Of a stretch of DNA of 64,000 nt, positions 45,525-54,431 are shown one piece after another. How positions within the stretch are numbered: the stretch's first letter is position 1; the number at the start of each line of letters is the position of its first letter. The notes below the pieces were generated by a model. It saw nothing but the letters and a program-made list of their open reading frames with translations, was not told where the DNA came from and made no database searches. The DNA comes from Firmicutes bacterium AM55-24TS. Lineage in GTDB: Bacteria > Bacillota > Clostridia > UBA1381. Position numbers and translations under genes: made by a program. The stretch covers positions 85,286-149,285 of the forward strand of contig QTVU01000002.1 in assembly GCA_003460745.1 (NCBI GenBank), given 5' to 3'.

Positions 45525-47864
45525 TTACACGACCGCTGATTTGTTGCCGCCTGTTGCTGTTGATATGAAATCATTGTAAAACTCCTTTGTCGTATTATTT
45601 ATAACGACCGCTCCCATATCACGAACATTTTCTATTATCACGCCGTCGTAACCTTGGTTTTTAGCTTTTTCGGCTATTTCACGTGTTGTATTTCCTAATT
45701 TGTCGTCTAACTCATTCCACATACGTCCTTTTGCGTCTATAACATATGGTTTTTTTATTGCAAGATAAACCTCGTATAATTGCTGATTATCAGATTGAGC
45801 ATAGCTATTTGATGTCACTTTGCTATCAGAAAAAAACAATGAAATTTTATCGTCAGACATTTTAGGGTCGAACACATAAAAGCCCCCCTTATCCGTTCCG
45901 TGATACACTACTTTAGGGGTTCCATCCTCATTTACAACCTTGCTTGCCTCTGTAGGTTTGAAATTTTTGTCATGTTGCTTGACAAGTGCATGTAATTCTG
46001 ATATAGTATAGTTATTCCGTTGGTCTGATGAGGCTAAGCTATTATTGCTGAACCTTTTACTTTCCAACGGAATTTTATTTATATTCTGTAATTGATATGC
46101 CCGTTTTATCGTTCCGTTACTATTTATATTATTTAATTCCTCAACATACAGCTTTACCAACTCATTTTCATTTCCTATATTTGAAATGGCATAAAGACTG
46201 TGCATCATCATTGAATTATTTGATTTTGCATTTGTGTTTGGTATCGTATAGCTATCAAATAATATAGCACTCTCTACAATGCTGTTTATGTAATCAAGAT
46301 GTGATACAGCACTAACATTTTTAGGACCTTTATGCCCTTTCGTTTCATTAAACACTTTGCCAGACACATTTATATCCCAACCTGTATCTATATTTTTGCG
46401 TACACCTCGTGAATTATCTTTTTCAGTTACCACATGTACTGGCGTTTTATCATTTGCTCTCCAATCGCCAAACCAAGCTCTAAAAAATGGTGACTTTTCT
46501 TTCATTTCGGAATAATATCTTTCCGCTATTTTTTTTGTTTTTTTCATATCTTCATCAGAAAAATCGTATATACTTTTTTGAGCTATTGACTGTATCGCCT
46601 CAACATCTTTTTCGCCTATATTAGAGTTCTCATTGTCTGAATTGCCCTTTAACGAAAACTTTGTTTTGTTTGTACCTTTCCCATTCTCCCAAAATACAAC
46701 GTCCGCATTTTGATTAGGTTTCATACTTTTCGGAAATGTATTAAGTCTTTCTGCTTTGCTCATACTTTGTCTTGCCTTAACGTCATCAGCCTCAATTTCT
46801 CCTGCGCTTTGTTTTCTGTTTTCGTTATCAGGACTTTCGCCGACTGCAAATCCCTCTCTCACTTGTATTGCGTGTTGTACTTCGTGAATGAGCGATTTTA
46901 ATTTTTCTTGTGTTGGCAAATTTTCGCTTATGAATATACAATCGAAATTAGGCGAATAAACCCCTCTTGCGTCTAAATTTGCTATTTCCTTGACCTTTAC
47001 TTTTTTCAAATCGGGATATGCTTTGAATAAGTCCTCGTGTTCAAGAACTTCATTTAAGTTTACGGCTTTGCCTAAACGTATTTTTTCTTCCTTATATTTA
47101 GCTTTGCTATCGTCAATTTCAAACTTCCACTTGTTATCTAATCCTCTGCTCCAACCTGTTTTTGGTCGTATTGTTTCTGCTTTTTCGCCGTTGAGTTCCA
47201 TTTCTTTTGCACGAGAAAGTTGAGTAATATTTGCGGTTTCTGCCTTAGTACCGCCAAAAGAATATCTTGTTTCACTTCCAGTGTCGCTCTCCGTATTTTC
47301 TGCCACCTCTTTTAGCATATTTTCAAGTAAATCATGTGTTTTTTGTAAGTCTTGCATTTGAGAATGTTTACTGCTGAATTTTGCCTTTATCTTGTTTATA
47401 AGTTCCTTGATAGCATCAAGCAATCTGCGTATAACACCACGTTTTTGCTCTTTATTTTCTATACTATCAACGAACTCCATAACTGCGTCAGCGTCTTTAA
47501 GAATATTTTGAGTATAGTCGGCTACAATTTCTCTTGTAGCCTCTTCGTATGTTAAATTTATTGACGATTTAGCGTAAGTATCAACCTTTTCTTTTACAAG
47601 TTCATCAATACTTTTATCGGTGTTTTTTTGAATAAAGCCGAGTACACATTTCTTGTATTCTGTATAATCGAGCGTATCTTCAAGATAATGAGTTAATTCG
47701 TGCGAAAAAACAGTCATAACCTTGTCATCGGCAGACAACGAAATATAAATCACGCCCTTGTAATAACAACCGTTTGCGTCATTACTTATTGTTGGTACAA
47801 TCTTTATAGGCACACTAATAGCACTACCGAGAGTATCTAATGCTGTTCTGTCCTCCAAAGACAA
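45525..47864 (-). CDS. Large mobile-element polyvalent protein, C-terminal portion (zincin / LPD3 / ART-like)
   Basis: 779 residues in this frame, but the frame stays open ~200 bp upstream with coding-like sequence and no SD at the TTG, so this is the downstream part of a longer protein interrupted near 48.03 kb. It has a zincin motif HELTH (~55-59) with EATREIVADY as third-ligand helix; a second metallo-like HEVQH (~327-331); an LPD3-like region starting SPFFRAWFGDWR (~460); and a C-terminal ADP-ribosyltransferase-like region beginning VVYHGTDKGGFYVFDP (~655) and ending YDGVIIENVRDMGA. Such multi-domain proteins occur in phages and conjugative elements and are delivered with DNA or virions. 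Function here is inferred; it is probably a remnant. Confidence 0.75.
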   Translation of the reverse strand: MSLEDRTALDTLGSAISVPIKIVPTISNDANGCYYKGVIYISLSADDKVMTVFSHELTHYLEDTLDYTEYKKCVLGFIQKNTDKSIDELVKEKVDTYAKSSINLTYEEATREIVADYTQNILKDADAVMEFVDSIENKEQKRGVIRRLLDAIKELINKIKAKFSSKHSQMQDLQKTHDLLENMLKEVAENTESDTGSETRYSFGGTKAETANITQLSRAKEMELNGEKAETIRPKTGWSRGLDNKWKFEIDDSKAKYKEEKIRLGKAVNLNEVLEHEDLFKAYPDLKKVKVKEIANLDARGVYSPNFDCIFISENLPTQEKLKSLIHEVQHAIQVREGFAVGESPDNENRKQSAGEIEADDVKARQSMSKAERLNTFPKSMKPNQNADVVFWENGKGTNKTKFSLKGNSDNENSNIGEKDVEAIQSIAQKSIYDFSDEDMKKTKKIAERYYSEMKEKSPFFRAWFGDWRANDKTPVHVVTEKDNSRGVRKNIDTGWDINVSGKVFNETKGHKGPKNVSAVSHLDYINSIVESAILFDSYTIPNTNAKSNNSMMMHSLYAISNIGNENELVKLYVEELNNINSNGTIKRAYQLQNINKIPLESKRFSNNSLASSDQRNNYTISELHALVKQHDKNFKPTEASKVVNEDGTPKVVYHGTDKGGFYVFDPKMSDDKISLFFSDSKVTSNSYAQSDNQQLYEVYLAIKKPYVIDAKGRMWNELDDKLGNTTREIAEKAKNQGYDGVIIENVRDMGAVVINNTTKEFYNDFISTATGGNKSAVV

Positions 47865-47929
47865 AAGGTCAGAGTATTCGTCTTGTAATAAACCTGGTAT
47901 CTTATCTTCTTCTGAAATTTCAATACTTT

Positions 47930-48421
47930 TTATTGCATTATCAGTCTGCGTAGTATTCGTATTTTCATCTGTATTAGGTGCTTGACTGTTGATTTTTTCG
48001 CTTTCAACATTATTCGATACACCTGTATTACTCTGTATTCCGACATATCGACTTGTTGATTTAGATATTCTTCTCTTTCGTCTGAATCTGATTGTTCTTC
48101 GTTCGGGTTTGTTTTTAAATTATCAGTCCCTCTTTTGGCAATATTAATAGCACCATACTTGCCCGAAAAGTGCATAAGTTTGCCTCTATCCTCTGCGCTG
48201 TATGGCTTATGATAATCTTTTTCGTCACCGTCAACACCTGCAAAAATGCCGTGAACATATTTGTCGCCCACTTGCATACCTTTTTTATCAAGCGTTTCTA
48301 ATTCTTCATTTGTAACATTTCCGTTTTTTTTATATGCCTCTTTCACTAAAGAGTTCATATAATTATCAACAGTGCCTTTATCCAAAAAAGTTCCGTCAGG
48401 CATAATAGGCGTATAAGCCAC
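47930..48421 (-). CDS. Upstream fragment of the polyvalent protein
   Basis: 163 residues from a GTG without a convincing SD. The first ~133 residues (AYTPIMPDGTFLDKGTVDNY ... GIFAGVDGDEKDYH) look like a real polyvalent-protein segment; after RVIQ the frame becomes basic junk and stops, while the adjacent frame continues sensibly as SNTGVSNNVESEKINSQAP into the 45525-47864 gene. A one-base indel near 48023-48035 would join them. Upstream (48422-48575) another frame reads GTDDAHLNLNNTKLW and could attach through a second indel at the AAAA near 48440. Confidence 0.6.
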   Translation of the reverse strand: MAYTPIMPDGTFLDKGTVDNYMNSLVKEAYKKNGNVTNEELETLDKKGMQVGDKYVHGIFAGVDGDEKDYHKPYSAEDRGKLMHFSGKYGAINIAKRGTDNLKTNPNEEQSDSDEREEYLNQQVDMSEYRVIQVYRIMLKAKKSTVKHLIQMKIRILRRLIMQ

Positions 48422-48546
48422 TACATTAAGCCAATTACCTTTTAGCCGTAATATTTGTATTTACGGCGTCTTGCGTATTATATACAACAACACATACCCA
48501 CAATTTTGTATTGTTTAGATTAAGGTGCGCGTCGTCTGTACCAATT

Positions 48547-48572
48547 AAAGCGATAACTTTGGTTATCGCTTT
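48547..48572 (+). terminator. Orphan plus-strand terminator-like hairpin
   Basis: A perfect 11-bp stem aaagcgataac / gttatcgcttt with loop TTTG and a T7 run on the plus strand. No plus-strand gene lies between tRNA-Glu and this site, so it may be left over from the mobile element or end an antisense transcript. The 48573-48660 interval shows no gene. Confidence 0.6.
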
Positions 48573-48663
48573 TTTTGTTTATTTCATACAAAAAGCACCC
48601 ACTATTCATCAAGTGCTAAACTTCGCATTGTTACCTTATTCATTGTAAGATATTTCAACATTA

Positions 48664-48693
48664 AAATAGCAGCTGAAAAATCAGCTGCTATTT
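48664..48693 (-). terminator. Terminator after the 1296-residue surface protein
   Basis: A 13-bp stem aaatagcagctga / tcagctgctattt, loop AAAA, then UUUU on the minus strand; 6 nt after the stop. Confidence 0.85.
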
Positions 48694-48698
48694 CTTAT

Positions 48699-51600
48699 TT
48701 ATTTAACTCTTTGAATTGTAACAGTTTGTTCTGTTTCATTCCACTCAACCGTTGCACCCAGATTTTCCGAGATGAAACGTATCGGTGTATATGTACGGTC
48801 GTTTTCAACAAAAGCAGGACTATCGAGTTTAACGTCCTCACCGTTTACTTTTGCATAATCCGAGCCGATTGTGATAAGAATTGTTACATCCTCTTGTTTT
48901 TCATTCTTACCTGTGATTGTTACAAGTTGTTTTTCGCCGTCCCATTCAACTGTTGCGCCAAGATTTTCCGCAATAAAACGAGCAGGCAACATTGTACGGT
49001 CATTCACAACCTTTGGAGCAACATCATTTGTCTTTGTTATTCCGTAAACGAGTGCGTCATGTTCATCGATTGTCAAAACTATTGTATTTGAACTTTCTTT
49101 ATTTTCATTTCCGCTATTATTATTTACGACATCTTCACTTCCTCCGTTTTCCTGTTTCTGTTCAGTCCACTTTGCGTAAAGTGTAAAACTTTTTGTTACT
49201 TTTTCCGTAAAATCATACTTTGTTGTAAGTTCCTTATCAGTATACCATCCCGCAAATTCAAAGTTTTCTTTTATCGGAGCAGTCGGTTCTTTGACTGAAT
49301 TATTTTTTGCAACAGTCTGACTCGTTATCTTATTACCGCCGTTTGTGTTAAACGAAACTGTATAACGTTTTGTACTGCCGCTACCGCCACTGCTCTTACT
49401 ACCGGTTGCCGCATATACAGCAGTTATTGTCGCAGAGTCTGCCTCATTTGTAACTGTTTGTGCACCACTTACGGTATAACCGTTTTCTGCAATGCCTTTT
49501 ACAGTATAATTTGCTTTTGGTGTAATTGTTATTGTTGCGGTATAAACTGTACTATATCCGAATTTATCCGTAACTTCCGGCGACCAAGCTACCGTTGCTG
49601 TATATTCGTTTGTTTCCATTTCTGTCTGCGGTACTCCGTTTTTAACAGGTGCAGTCAGTATTATTGCAGAATTTATTGTTTTCGGCAATATTGTAAATAA
49701 TTTTTCAAGTGTTCCTTTATAATTATTTGAAATCATCTCAACTTTAGCTTTTGCCTCTTCAGATGCTTTTATATTTTTTTCATATGCCACTGTATAATCT
49801 GTATCAAGTACAAGAATTTTATCCCCATCTTTGACCTCAATAACAGGTTTAATCTCCTCACCCGTATATGTTTGGTCTGCTATTTTTGTTATGTTGTCAT
49901 TTGTAAGTATTTTCTTTCCTATTACAAATTCAACTGCGTCACTTTCAAGCCCTGTATACTTATCTGTTTCTTCAACCGTTGCTTTTACATAATATGTTCC
50001 CGCATCTGTCGGAACAATTTCGCTATATTCTCCGTCTGCCGTATTTGAATATGTATATTTTATTGTTCCGTATTTTGCCGTAGCTGTCGGTACATTTGGT
50101 GTGTCACCGTATGTCCATCCGACTATTTCAAGCGGTTTGGTAAATTCGTTTGTATCAACCGTGTCATAACTACCTGTCGCAGAATACACTGCCGTTACTG
50201 TCGCAGAGTTTGCCTCATTTGTAACTGTTTCTGCACCGCTCACGGTATAACCGTTTTCCGCAATGCCTTTTACAGTATAATTTGTTTTCGGTGTGATTGT
50301 TATTGTCGCCGTATAAACGGTATCATATCCAAATTTATCCGTAACTTCCGGTGACCAAACTACCGTTGCTGTATATTCGTCTGTTTCCATTTCTGTCTGC
50401 GGTACTTCATTTTTAACAGGTGCAGTTAGTTGTGTTATTGCTGTATTTATTGTTTTCGGCAATATTATAAATTCAACTGCATTACTTTCAAGTCCCGAAT
50501 AGTCTGCTGTTTCTTCGACTGTTGCTTTTACATAATATGTGCCTGCATTTGTCGGAACTTCTTCGGTGTACGTTCCGTCTGCCGTATTTGAATATGTGTA
50601 TTTTATTGTTCCGTATTTCGCAACTGCTGTCGGTGCATTTGCTGTTTCACCGTATGTCCAACCTGTTATTGCAAGCGGTTGTGTAAATTCGTTACTGTTT
50701 TTGTTTTCCGTTGCAGAATATACTACTGTTACCGTAGCAGAGTCTGCTTCATTTGTAACTGTTTCTGCACCGCTTACGGTATAACCGTTTTCTGCAATGC
50801 CTTTTACAGTATAATTTGTTTTCGGTGTGATTGTTATTGTTGCTATGTAAACCGTATTATATCCGAACTTGTCTGTAACTTCCGGCGACCAAACTACCGT
50901 TGCTGTATATTCGTCTGTTTCTATTTCTGTCTGCGGTACTTCATTTTTAACAGGTGCAGTTAGTTGTGTTATTGCTGTATTTATTGTTTTTGGCAATATT
51001 GTAAATTCAACTGCATTACTTTCAAGTCCTGAATAGTCTGCTGTTTCTTCGACTGTTGCTTTTACATAATATGTGCCTGCATTTGTCGGAACTTCTTCGG
51101 TATACGTTCCGTCTGCCGCTGTTGAATATGTATATTTTATTGTTCCGTATTTTGCCGTAGCTGTCGGTGTATTTGCTGTTTCACCGTATGTCCAATCTGT
51201 TATTGCAAGCGGTTGTGTAAATTCATTTGTTTCAAAAGTCGATATTTTTTTCCAAACTGCATATAGCGTTGTATTGGAACTTATTGTAATACTGCCACCC
51301 GAACTGTATTCTGCTGATGTTGCGTCTTTATTTGTCGCCCAACCAAGAAAATTATATCCTGTTCTTGTCGGTACACTGTCACTTATTGTAAAAGTTGCAC
51401 TGTTGCCCGCAACTATTTCGGCGCTGCTACCGTTCGGTGCATTTGTACCGTTGTTTGCGTCATAACCAAGATAAACAGGAAATTTTGTTTCTCCGCTTGA
51501 TGTTTGAGTAAGCTTTATTTGATTATTCTCAAGTTTCAATGCGTAAGAGCTGTTGCTAAGTCTAATCTTTGCCATATCATTGTATGTAAGCACAACACCG

Positions 51601-52589
51601 TCTGCCGCATCAGCAATAACTCTGCCTTCTGATTCGCCCTCTACCGTAAGTATTAACGGATTTTTTATTGAAGAAGTTATTTCAACATATTTAGTAGCAG
51701 AGGTATTTGACATCAAATAAATATCATTTCCTACATTAATATTTGCATTACCGCCTATTTGCAATGTAGCCTCTCCTGTTGTTTTACAACTATGAAAAAT
51801 TGCAGAACCACTTGGTGAATCACCTACCGCAGCGTTACCCTTTATCACACCGCCGTTTATTATCGTTGTACCGAATGATGTATTATAGATTGCACCTCCG
51901 GAATTTGACGAATTATTTTGTATAAGACCGTCATTTATAATAAGAGTAGCTTCTCTTACATAAAACGCTCCTCCACCATATCCGGCACTTGAAAGTGTCG
52001 TCTTATTATTTTCAATAATACCGCCGTTCATTTCAAAGCTACCGCCATCTATATATATAGCACCACCGTAATTTCTGCTTTCGCAACCCGAAATTGTGCC
52101 GCCCTTCATTTTAAAATTACCGCCGGTCATATAAACTGCGGGTCCATAACCACTGGTTCTTTTATGATTTGTAATCTTTGCCCCTTCATTCATTATAACA
52201 GTACCGCCGGCCATATTAATCGCAGCTGCTGCCCCGCTGTCAGAAATTATCACGTCGTTACCGTCTATTGTAACATTGCCAAGTGTAAGACTTCCGCTTT
52301 CAACTTTTATCAAATTTCCCGATGTACTCATTCTGTTAAGCGTTCCGCCGCCCGTGAATGTAACATCGCCTTTGATAGTAATTGCCGCCGTGATACCGAC
52401 ATCACCGTTTATTGTCACGGTTCCGCCTGATATTGTAACACCGCCTACCGTATCACCGTCATTCCATGTTGTGTCTGCGGAAATTGTTTCTGTAATTTCA
52501 TCGGCATATACCAAAATGGTACTTGCAGGCAACACAGAGAACATCATTGCCAACGCCAGTATGATTGATAATAATTTTTTAGATTTCAT
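48699..52589 (-). CDS. Large secreted repeat protein: beta-helix, MBG-like repeats, InlB-type repeat, stalk (Cu-amine-oxidase-like) domains
   Basis: 1296 residues. Signal peptide to about residue 30 (MLSVLPASTILVYA). About 35-340 is a right-handed beta-helix region with short glycine-rich turns (GGAIYIDGGSFEMNGG and similar). About 370-440 is a Listeria-Bacteroides repeat (GYNFLGWATNKDATS). About 450-1030 holds three copies of an MBG-like unit (NEFTQPLAITGWTYGET ... GTYYVKATVEETADY) alternating with ITxTPKTNYTVKGIAENGYTV units. A second InlB-type repeat (FEFAGWYTDKELTTKYDF) follows, and the end carries two stalk-domain repeats (RTMLPARFIAENLGATVEW and the matching TPIRFISENLGATVEW). Likely a surface adhesin or wall-associated protein. 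No sortase motif is present. It has its own promoter region and terminator. Confidence 0.88.
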   Translation of the reverse strand: MKSKKLLSIILALAMMFSVLPASTILVYADEITETISADTTWNDGDTVGGVTISGGTVTINGDVGITAAITIKGDVTFTGGGTLNRMSTSGNLIKVESGSLTLGNVTIDGNDVIISDSGAAAAINMAGGTVIMNEGAKITNHKRTSGYGPAVYMTGGNFKMKGGTISGCESRNYGGAIYIDGGSFEMNGGIIENNKTTLSSAGYGGGAFYVREATLIINDGLIQNNSSNSGGAIYNTSFGTTIINGGVIKGNAAVGDSPSGSAIFHSCKTTGEATLQIGGNANINVGNDIYLMSNTSATKYVEITSSIKNPLILTVEGESEGRVIADAADGVVLTYNDMAKIRLSNSSYALKLENNQIKLTQTSSGETKFPVYLGYDANNGTNAPNGSSAEIVAGNSATFTISDSVPTRTGYNFLGWATNKDATSAEYSSGGSITISSNTTLYAVWKKISTFETNEFTQPLAITDWTYGETANTPTATAKYGTIKYTYSTAADGTYTEEVPTNAGTYYVKATVEETADYSGLESNAVEFTILPKTINTAITQLTAPVKNEVPQTEIETDEYTATVVWSPEVTDKFGYNTVYIATITITPKTNYTVKGIAENGYTVSGAETVTNEADSATVTVVYSATENKNSNEFTQPLAITGWTYGETANAPTAVAKYGTIKYTYSNTADGTYTEEVPTNAGTYYVKATVEETADYSGLESNAVEFIILPKTINTAITQLTAPVKNEVPQTEMETDEYTATVVWSPEVTDKFGYDTVYTATITITPKTNYTVKGIAENGYTVSGAETVTNEANSATVTAVYSATGSYDTVDTNEFTKPLEIVGWTYGDTPNVPTATAKYGTIKYTYSNTADGEYSEIVPTDAGTYYVKATVEETDKYTGLESDAVEFVIGKKILTNDNITKIADQTYTGEEIKPVIEVKDGDKILVLDTDYTVAYEKNIKASEEAKAKVEMISNNYKGTLEKLFTILPKTINSAIILTAPVKNGVPQTEMETNEYTATVAWSPEVTDKFGYSTVYTATITITPKANYTVKGIAENGYTVSGAQTVTNEADSATITAVYAATGSKSSGGSGSTKRYTVSFNTNGGNKITSQTVAKNNSVKEPTAPIKENFEFAGWYTDKELTTKYDFTEKVTKSFTLYAKWTEQKQENGGSEDVVNNNSGNENKESSNTIVLTIDEHDALVYGITKTNDVAPKVVNDRTMLPARFIAENLGATVEWDGEKQLVTITGKNEKQEDVTILITIGSDYAKVNGEDVKLDSPAFVENDRTYTPIRFISENLGATVEWNETEQTVTIQRVK
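49400..51240 (-). repeat. In-frame tandem repeats of ~0.55 kb within the surface protein gene
   Basis: Units starting near 51240, 50700 and 50150 (minus-strand order) are nearly identical at DNA level over long stretches, for example the segment coding GIAENGYTVSGAETVTNEA. The third unit carries an extra insert (EFVIGKKILTNDNITKIADQTYTG). Such repeats allow recombination and copy-number change, and are prone to assembly collapse. Confidence 0.85.
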
Positions 52590-52672
52590 GATTTTTCCTC
52601 CTAAAATTATATTATTCCCACAAAAATATTTTCTAAAGAATTTATTATATTTATGTATCTGTTCATACTTAA

Positions 52673-52703
52673 ATTATACACCGTACACTGATGTACGATG
52701 TAA
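52673..52703 (-). promoter_or_regulatory. Promoter region of the surface protein gene with a palindromic operator-like site
   Basis: TATAAT on the minus strand at 52673-52678 with a weak TTACAT -35 at 19 nt. Between them lies a perfect 6-4-6 inverted repeat CGTACA-ctga-TGTACG (52682-52697). A dimeric regulator could bind here. Confidence 0.45.
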
Positions 52704-52785
52704 TAATTTTTGAGTATTTTTCTTCCTTTTCGACATTACATTTTTGTTACAGAGCATTGATGTTTGAACCTGTCAGCAACTCACG

Positions 52786-52809
52786 AAATCACATTTTATG
52801 ATGTGATTT
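52786..52809 (+). terminator. Terminator-like hairpin upstream of the FMN riboswitch promoter
   Basis: A 9-bp stem aaatcacat / atgtgattt, 6-nt loop, then TTT. It lies in the divergent region 52590-52890 where no gene is seen; it may insulate the ribU promoter. Confidence 0.45.
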
Positions 52810-52855
52810 TTGAGTATTATCAGAGCAGACAAACTGATAAATTTTAAAAAAACAG

Positions 52856-52883
52856 TTGCAAAATTAAAAAAAAACGTGTATAA
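52856..52883 (+). promoter_or_regulatory. Promoter of the FMN-riboswitch/ribU transcript
   Basis: TTGCAA, 16-nt A-rich spacer, TATAAT, about 10 nt before the riboswitch P1. Confidence 0.75.
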
Positions 52884-52894
52884 TATAAATGAGT

Positions 52895-53014
52895 GTATCT
52901 TCAGGGCAGGGTGTAATTCCCTACCGGTGGTTAAAGTCCACGACCCTACTCAGTACAGTAGCTGATTTGGTGAAATTCCAAAACCGACGGTTAAAGTCCG
53001 GACGGAAGAAGATG
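52895..53014 (+). ncRNA. FMN riboswitch (RFN element)
   Basis: The conserved blocks occur in order: atcttcagggcaggg, gtaattccctaccgg, ggttaaagtccacgac, a variable arm, ggtgaaattccaaaacc, and gacggttaaagtccgg, closing with gaagaagat that pairs with the opening atcttc as P1. It binds FMN and is expected to switch off the downstream riboflavin-uptake gene when FMN is plentiful. FMN is made from imported riboflavin by RibF (18.9 kb). Confidence 0.95.
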
Positions 53015-53032
53015 TTTTTTTGTGTATGGTTT

Positions 53033-53062
53033 GCCCTGTAGCTATGCTATGGGGCTTTTTTT
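53033..53062 (+). terminator. Expression-platform terminator of the FMN riboswitch
   Basis: Stem gccctgtag / ctatggggc with a 5-nt loop followed by T7. It lies ~20 nt after P1, so FMN binding should favour it and stop transcription before ribU. Confidence 0.75.
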
Positions 53063-53148
53063 ATTTCCCATTCATAGCGTCAAGACAAAATTTATGCGAA
53101 GAACTTTTCCTAAAGATACAAAATAAATTTTTAGGAGGCTTTTTAATT

Positions 53149-53750
53149 ATGGAAGCAATCAATGTTCAAAACAAAACAAGGTTTACACCGAAATTTATCG
53201 CAAGTGTAGGAATACTGTCGGGTATATCTATTGTACTTATGCAGATTTTAGAATTTCCTATCCCGTTTATGCCGCCGTTTCTAAAGTTTGATTTTTCAAC
53301 TTTACCTGCTTTGATAGGCGGATTTGCATACGGTCCTGTTACGGGTATTGCGATAGCTTCATCAAAGCGGCTCTACACCTGCTAAGAACAGACACAGGCG
53401 GTGTCGGTGAACTTGCCGATTTCCTTGCAAGCGGTTCACTTGTACTTGTTTCATCACTTATTTACAAGCGTATCAAAACAAGAAAAGGTGCGGTTTTAGG
53501 TCTTGTTCTCGGTGCAATAGCAATGGCAATCGTAGGCGGACTTGCAAACTACTTTATCTTGATACCGTTCTATACAAACGTTATGCCTATGGAGCAAATT
53601 ATATCGCTTTGCGGCAAGGCTAATCCGCTTATAACAAACACTTTGGGATATGTTTTATACGGAGCAATTCCGTTTAATTTAATAAAAGCACTGTTGTTAT
53701 CAATCATAACATTCGTACTATACAAACAAATTTCAAAGATTTTACATTAA
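53149..53750 (+). pseudogene. ribU: Riboflavin ECF transporter S component RibU, frameshifted
   Basis: Controlled by the FMN riboswitch. The first frame (MEAINVQNKTRFTPKFIASVG ... GGFAYGPVTGIAIAS) ends at 53385. The next frame continues exactly where expected as IKAALHLLRTDTGGVGELADF, through GAIAMAIVGGLANYFILIPFY, and ends KQISKILH at 53750. The shift lies at about 53359 (GCT TC-ATC) and looks like one missing base. Joined, it would be ~200 residues with six helices, the right size for the membrane S component that binds riboflavin. GGAGG SD precedes the ATG. Either a sequence error or a recent inactivation. Confidence 0.85.
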
Positions 53751-53829
53751 TTTGATATAGTAATAATTGCATTTTAGAAAAATATAGTGTATAATGAATT
53801 CTGTAATTTTTATTTTAAGGAGAAGTTTT

Positions 53830-54329
53830 ATGGATTCTATTGTACAATCTATTGTCACAGCACTTTCAGGAAAAATATCAAAGGAATTAATTGTTTTTCT
53901 TGTATCAATGGTACCGTTGTTGGAGCTTAGAGGAAGTATTCTTGCGGCAGGACTTATGAAAATGAGTTTCTTCCCATCATACATTGCCGCAGTACTGGGT
54001 AATATGCTCCCGATACCGTTCATATTGCTGTTTATTGAAAAGATATTTGCGTGGATGAAAAAAAGTAAACGCTTTCACAAAATTCCCGATTGGCTTGAAA
54101 AGAAAGCACTTTCAAAATCGGCTCAAATCGAAAAATACGGCTATCTCGCTTATTCCTTTTTGTAGCCATTCCGCTGCCGGGTACAGGTGCTTGGACAGGA
54201 AGTCTTATCGCAGTATTATTCGGTATGAAACCTAAAAAATCACTTTTGTTTATCTTTTTAGGTGTACTTACTGCAGGACTTATAATGTCGCTTTTATCAT
54301 TCGGCGTTTTAAAACAACTTATTTCTTAG
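53830..54329 (+). pseudogene. Small multidrug-export/COG2426 membrane protein, frameshifted
   Basis: The first frame (MDSIVQSIVTALSGKISKELIVF ... LVSMVPLLELRGSILAAGL) ends at 54165. The following frame resumes as LFLFVAIPLPGTGAWTGSLIAVLFGM and stops at 54329. The shift is near 54150 (GCT-TATTCC), again one base short. The joined protein of ~166 residues has the COG2426 features: ELRG near the start and PLPGTGAWTG later, flanked by helices. The transported molecule is not known; the family name 'small multidrug export' is historical. AAGGAG SD. Confidence 0.82.
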
Positions 54330-54336
54330 ACATATC

Positions 54337-54365
54337 AAAAAATCGGACTGACAGTCCGATTTTTT
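54337..54365 (+). terminator. Terminator after the COG2426 gene
   Basis: A 13-bp stem aaaaaatcggact / agtccgatttttt, loop GAC, and an extended T run. Confidence 0.92.
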
Positions 54366-54386
54366 TTGTTCTGTTTTTCCAAACAA

Positions 54387-54428
54387 AAATGCCCTCCACA
54401 ACAGATAATGCTGTCGTGAAAGGCATTT
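54387..54428 (-). terminator. Terminator after the anti-sigma factor gene
   Basis: Stem aaatgcc / ggcattt extended by a second helix (ccacaacag / ctgtcgtg, one mismatch); UUUUUG follows on the minus strand. Confidence 0.8.
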
Positions 54429-54431
54429 ATA

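Noticed and set aside
49400-51240. Tandem repeats as an insertion element or CRISPR
   Set aside because: The repeats stay in frame and encode repeated MBG-like domains.
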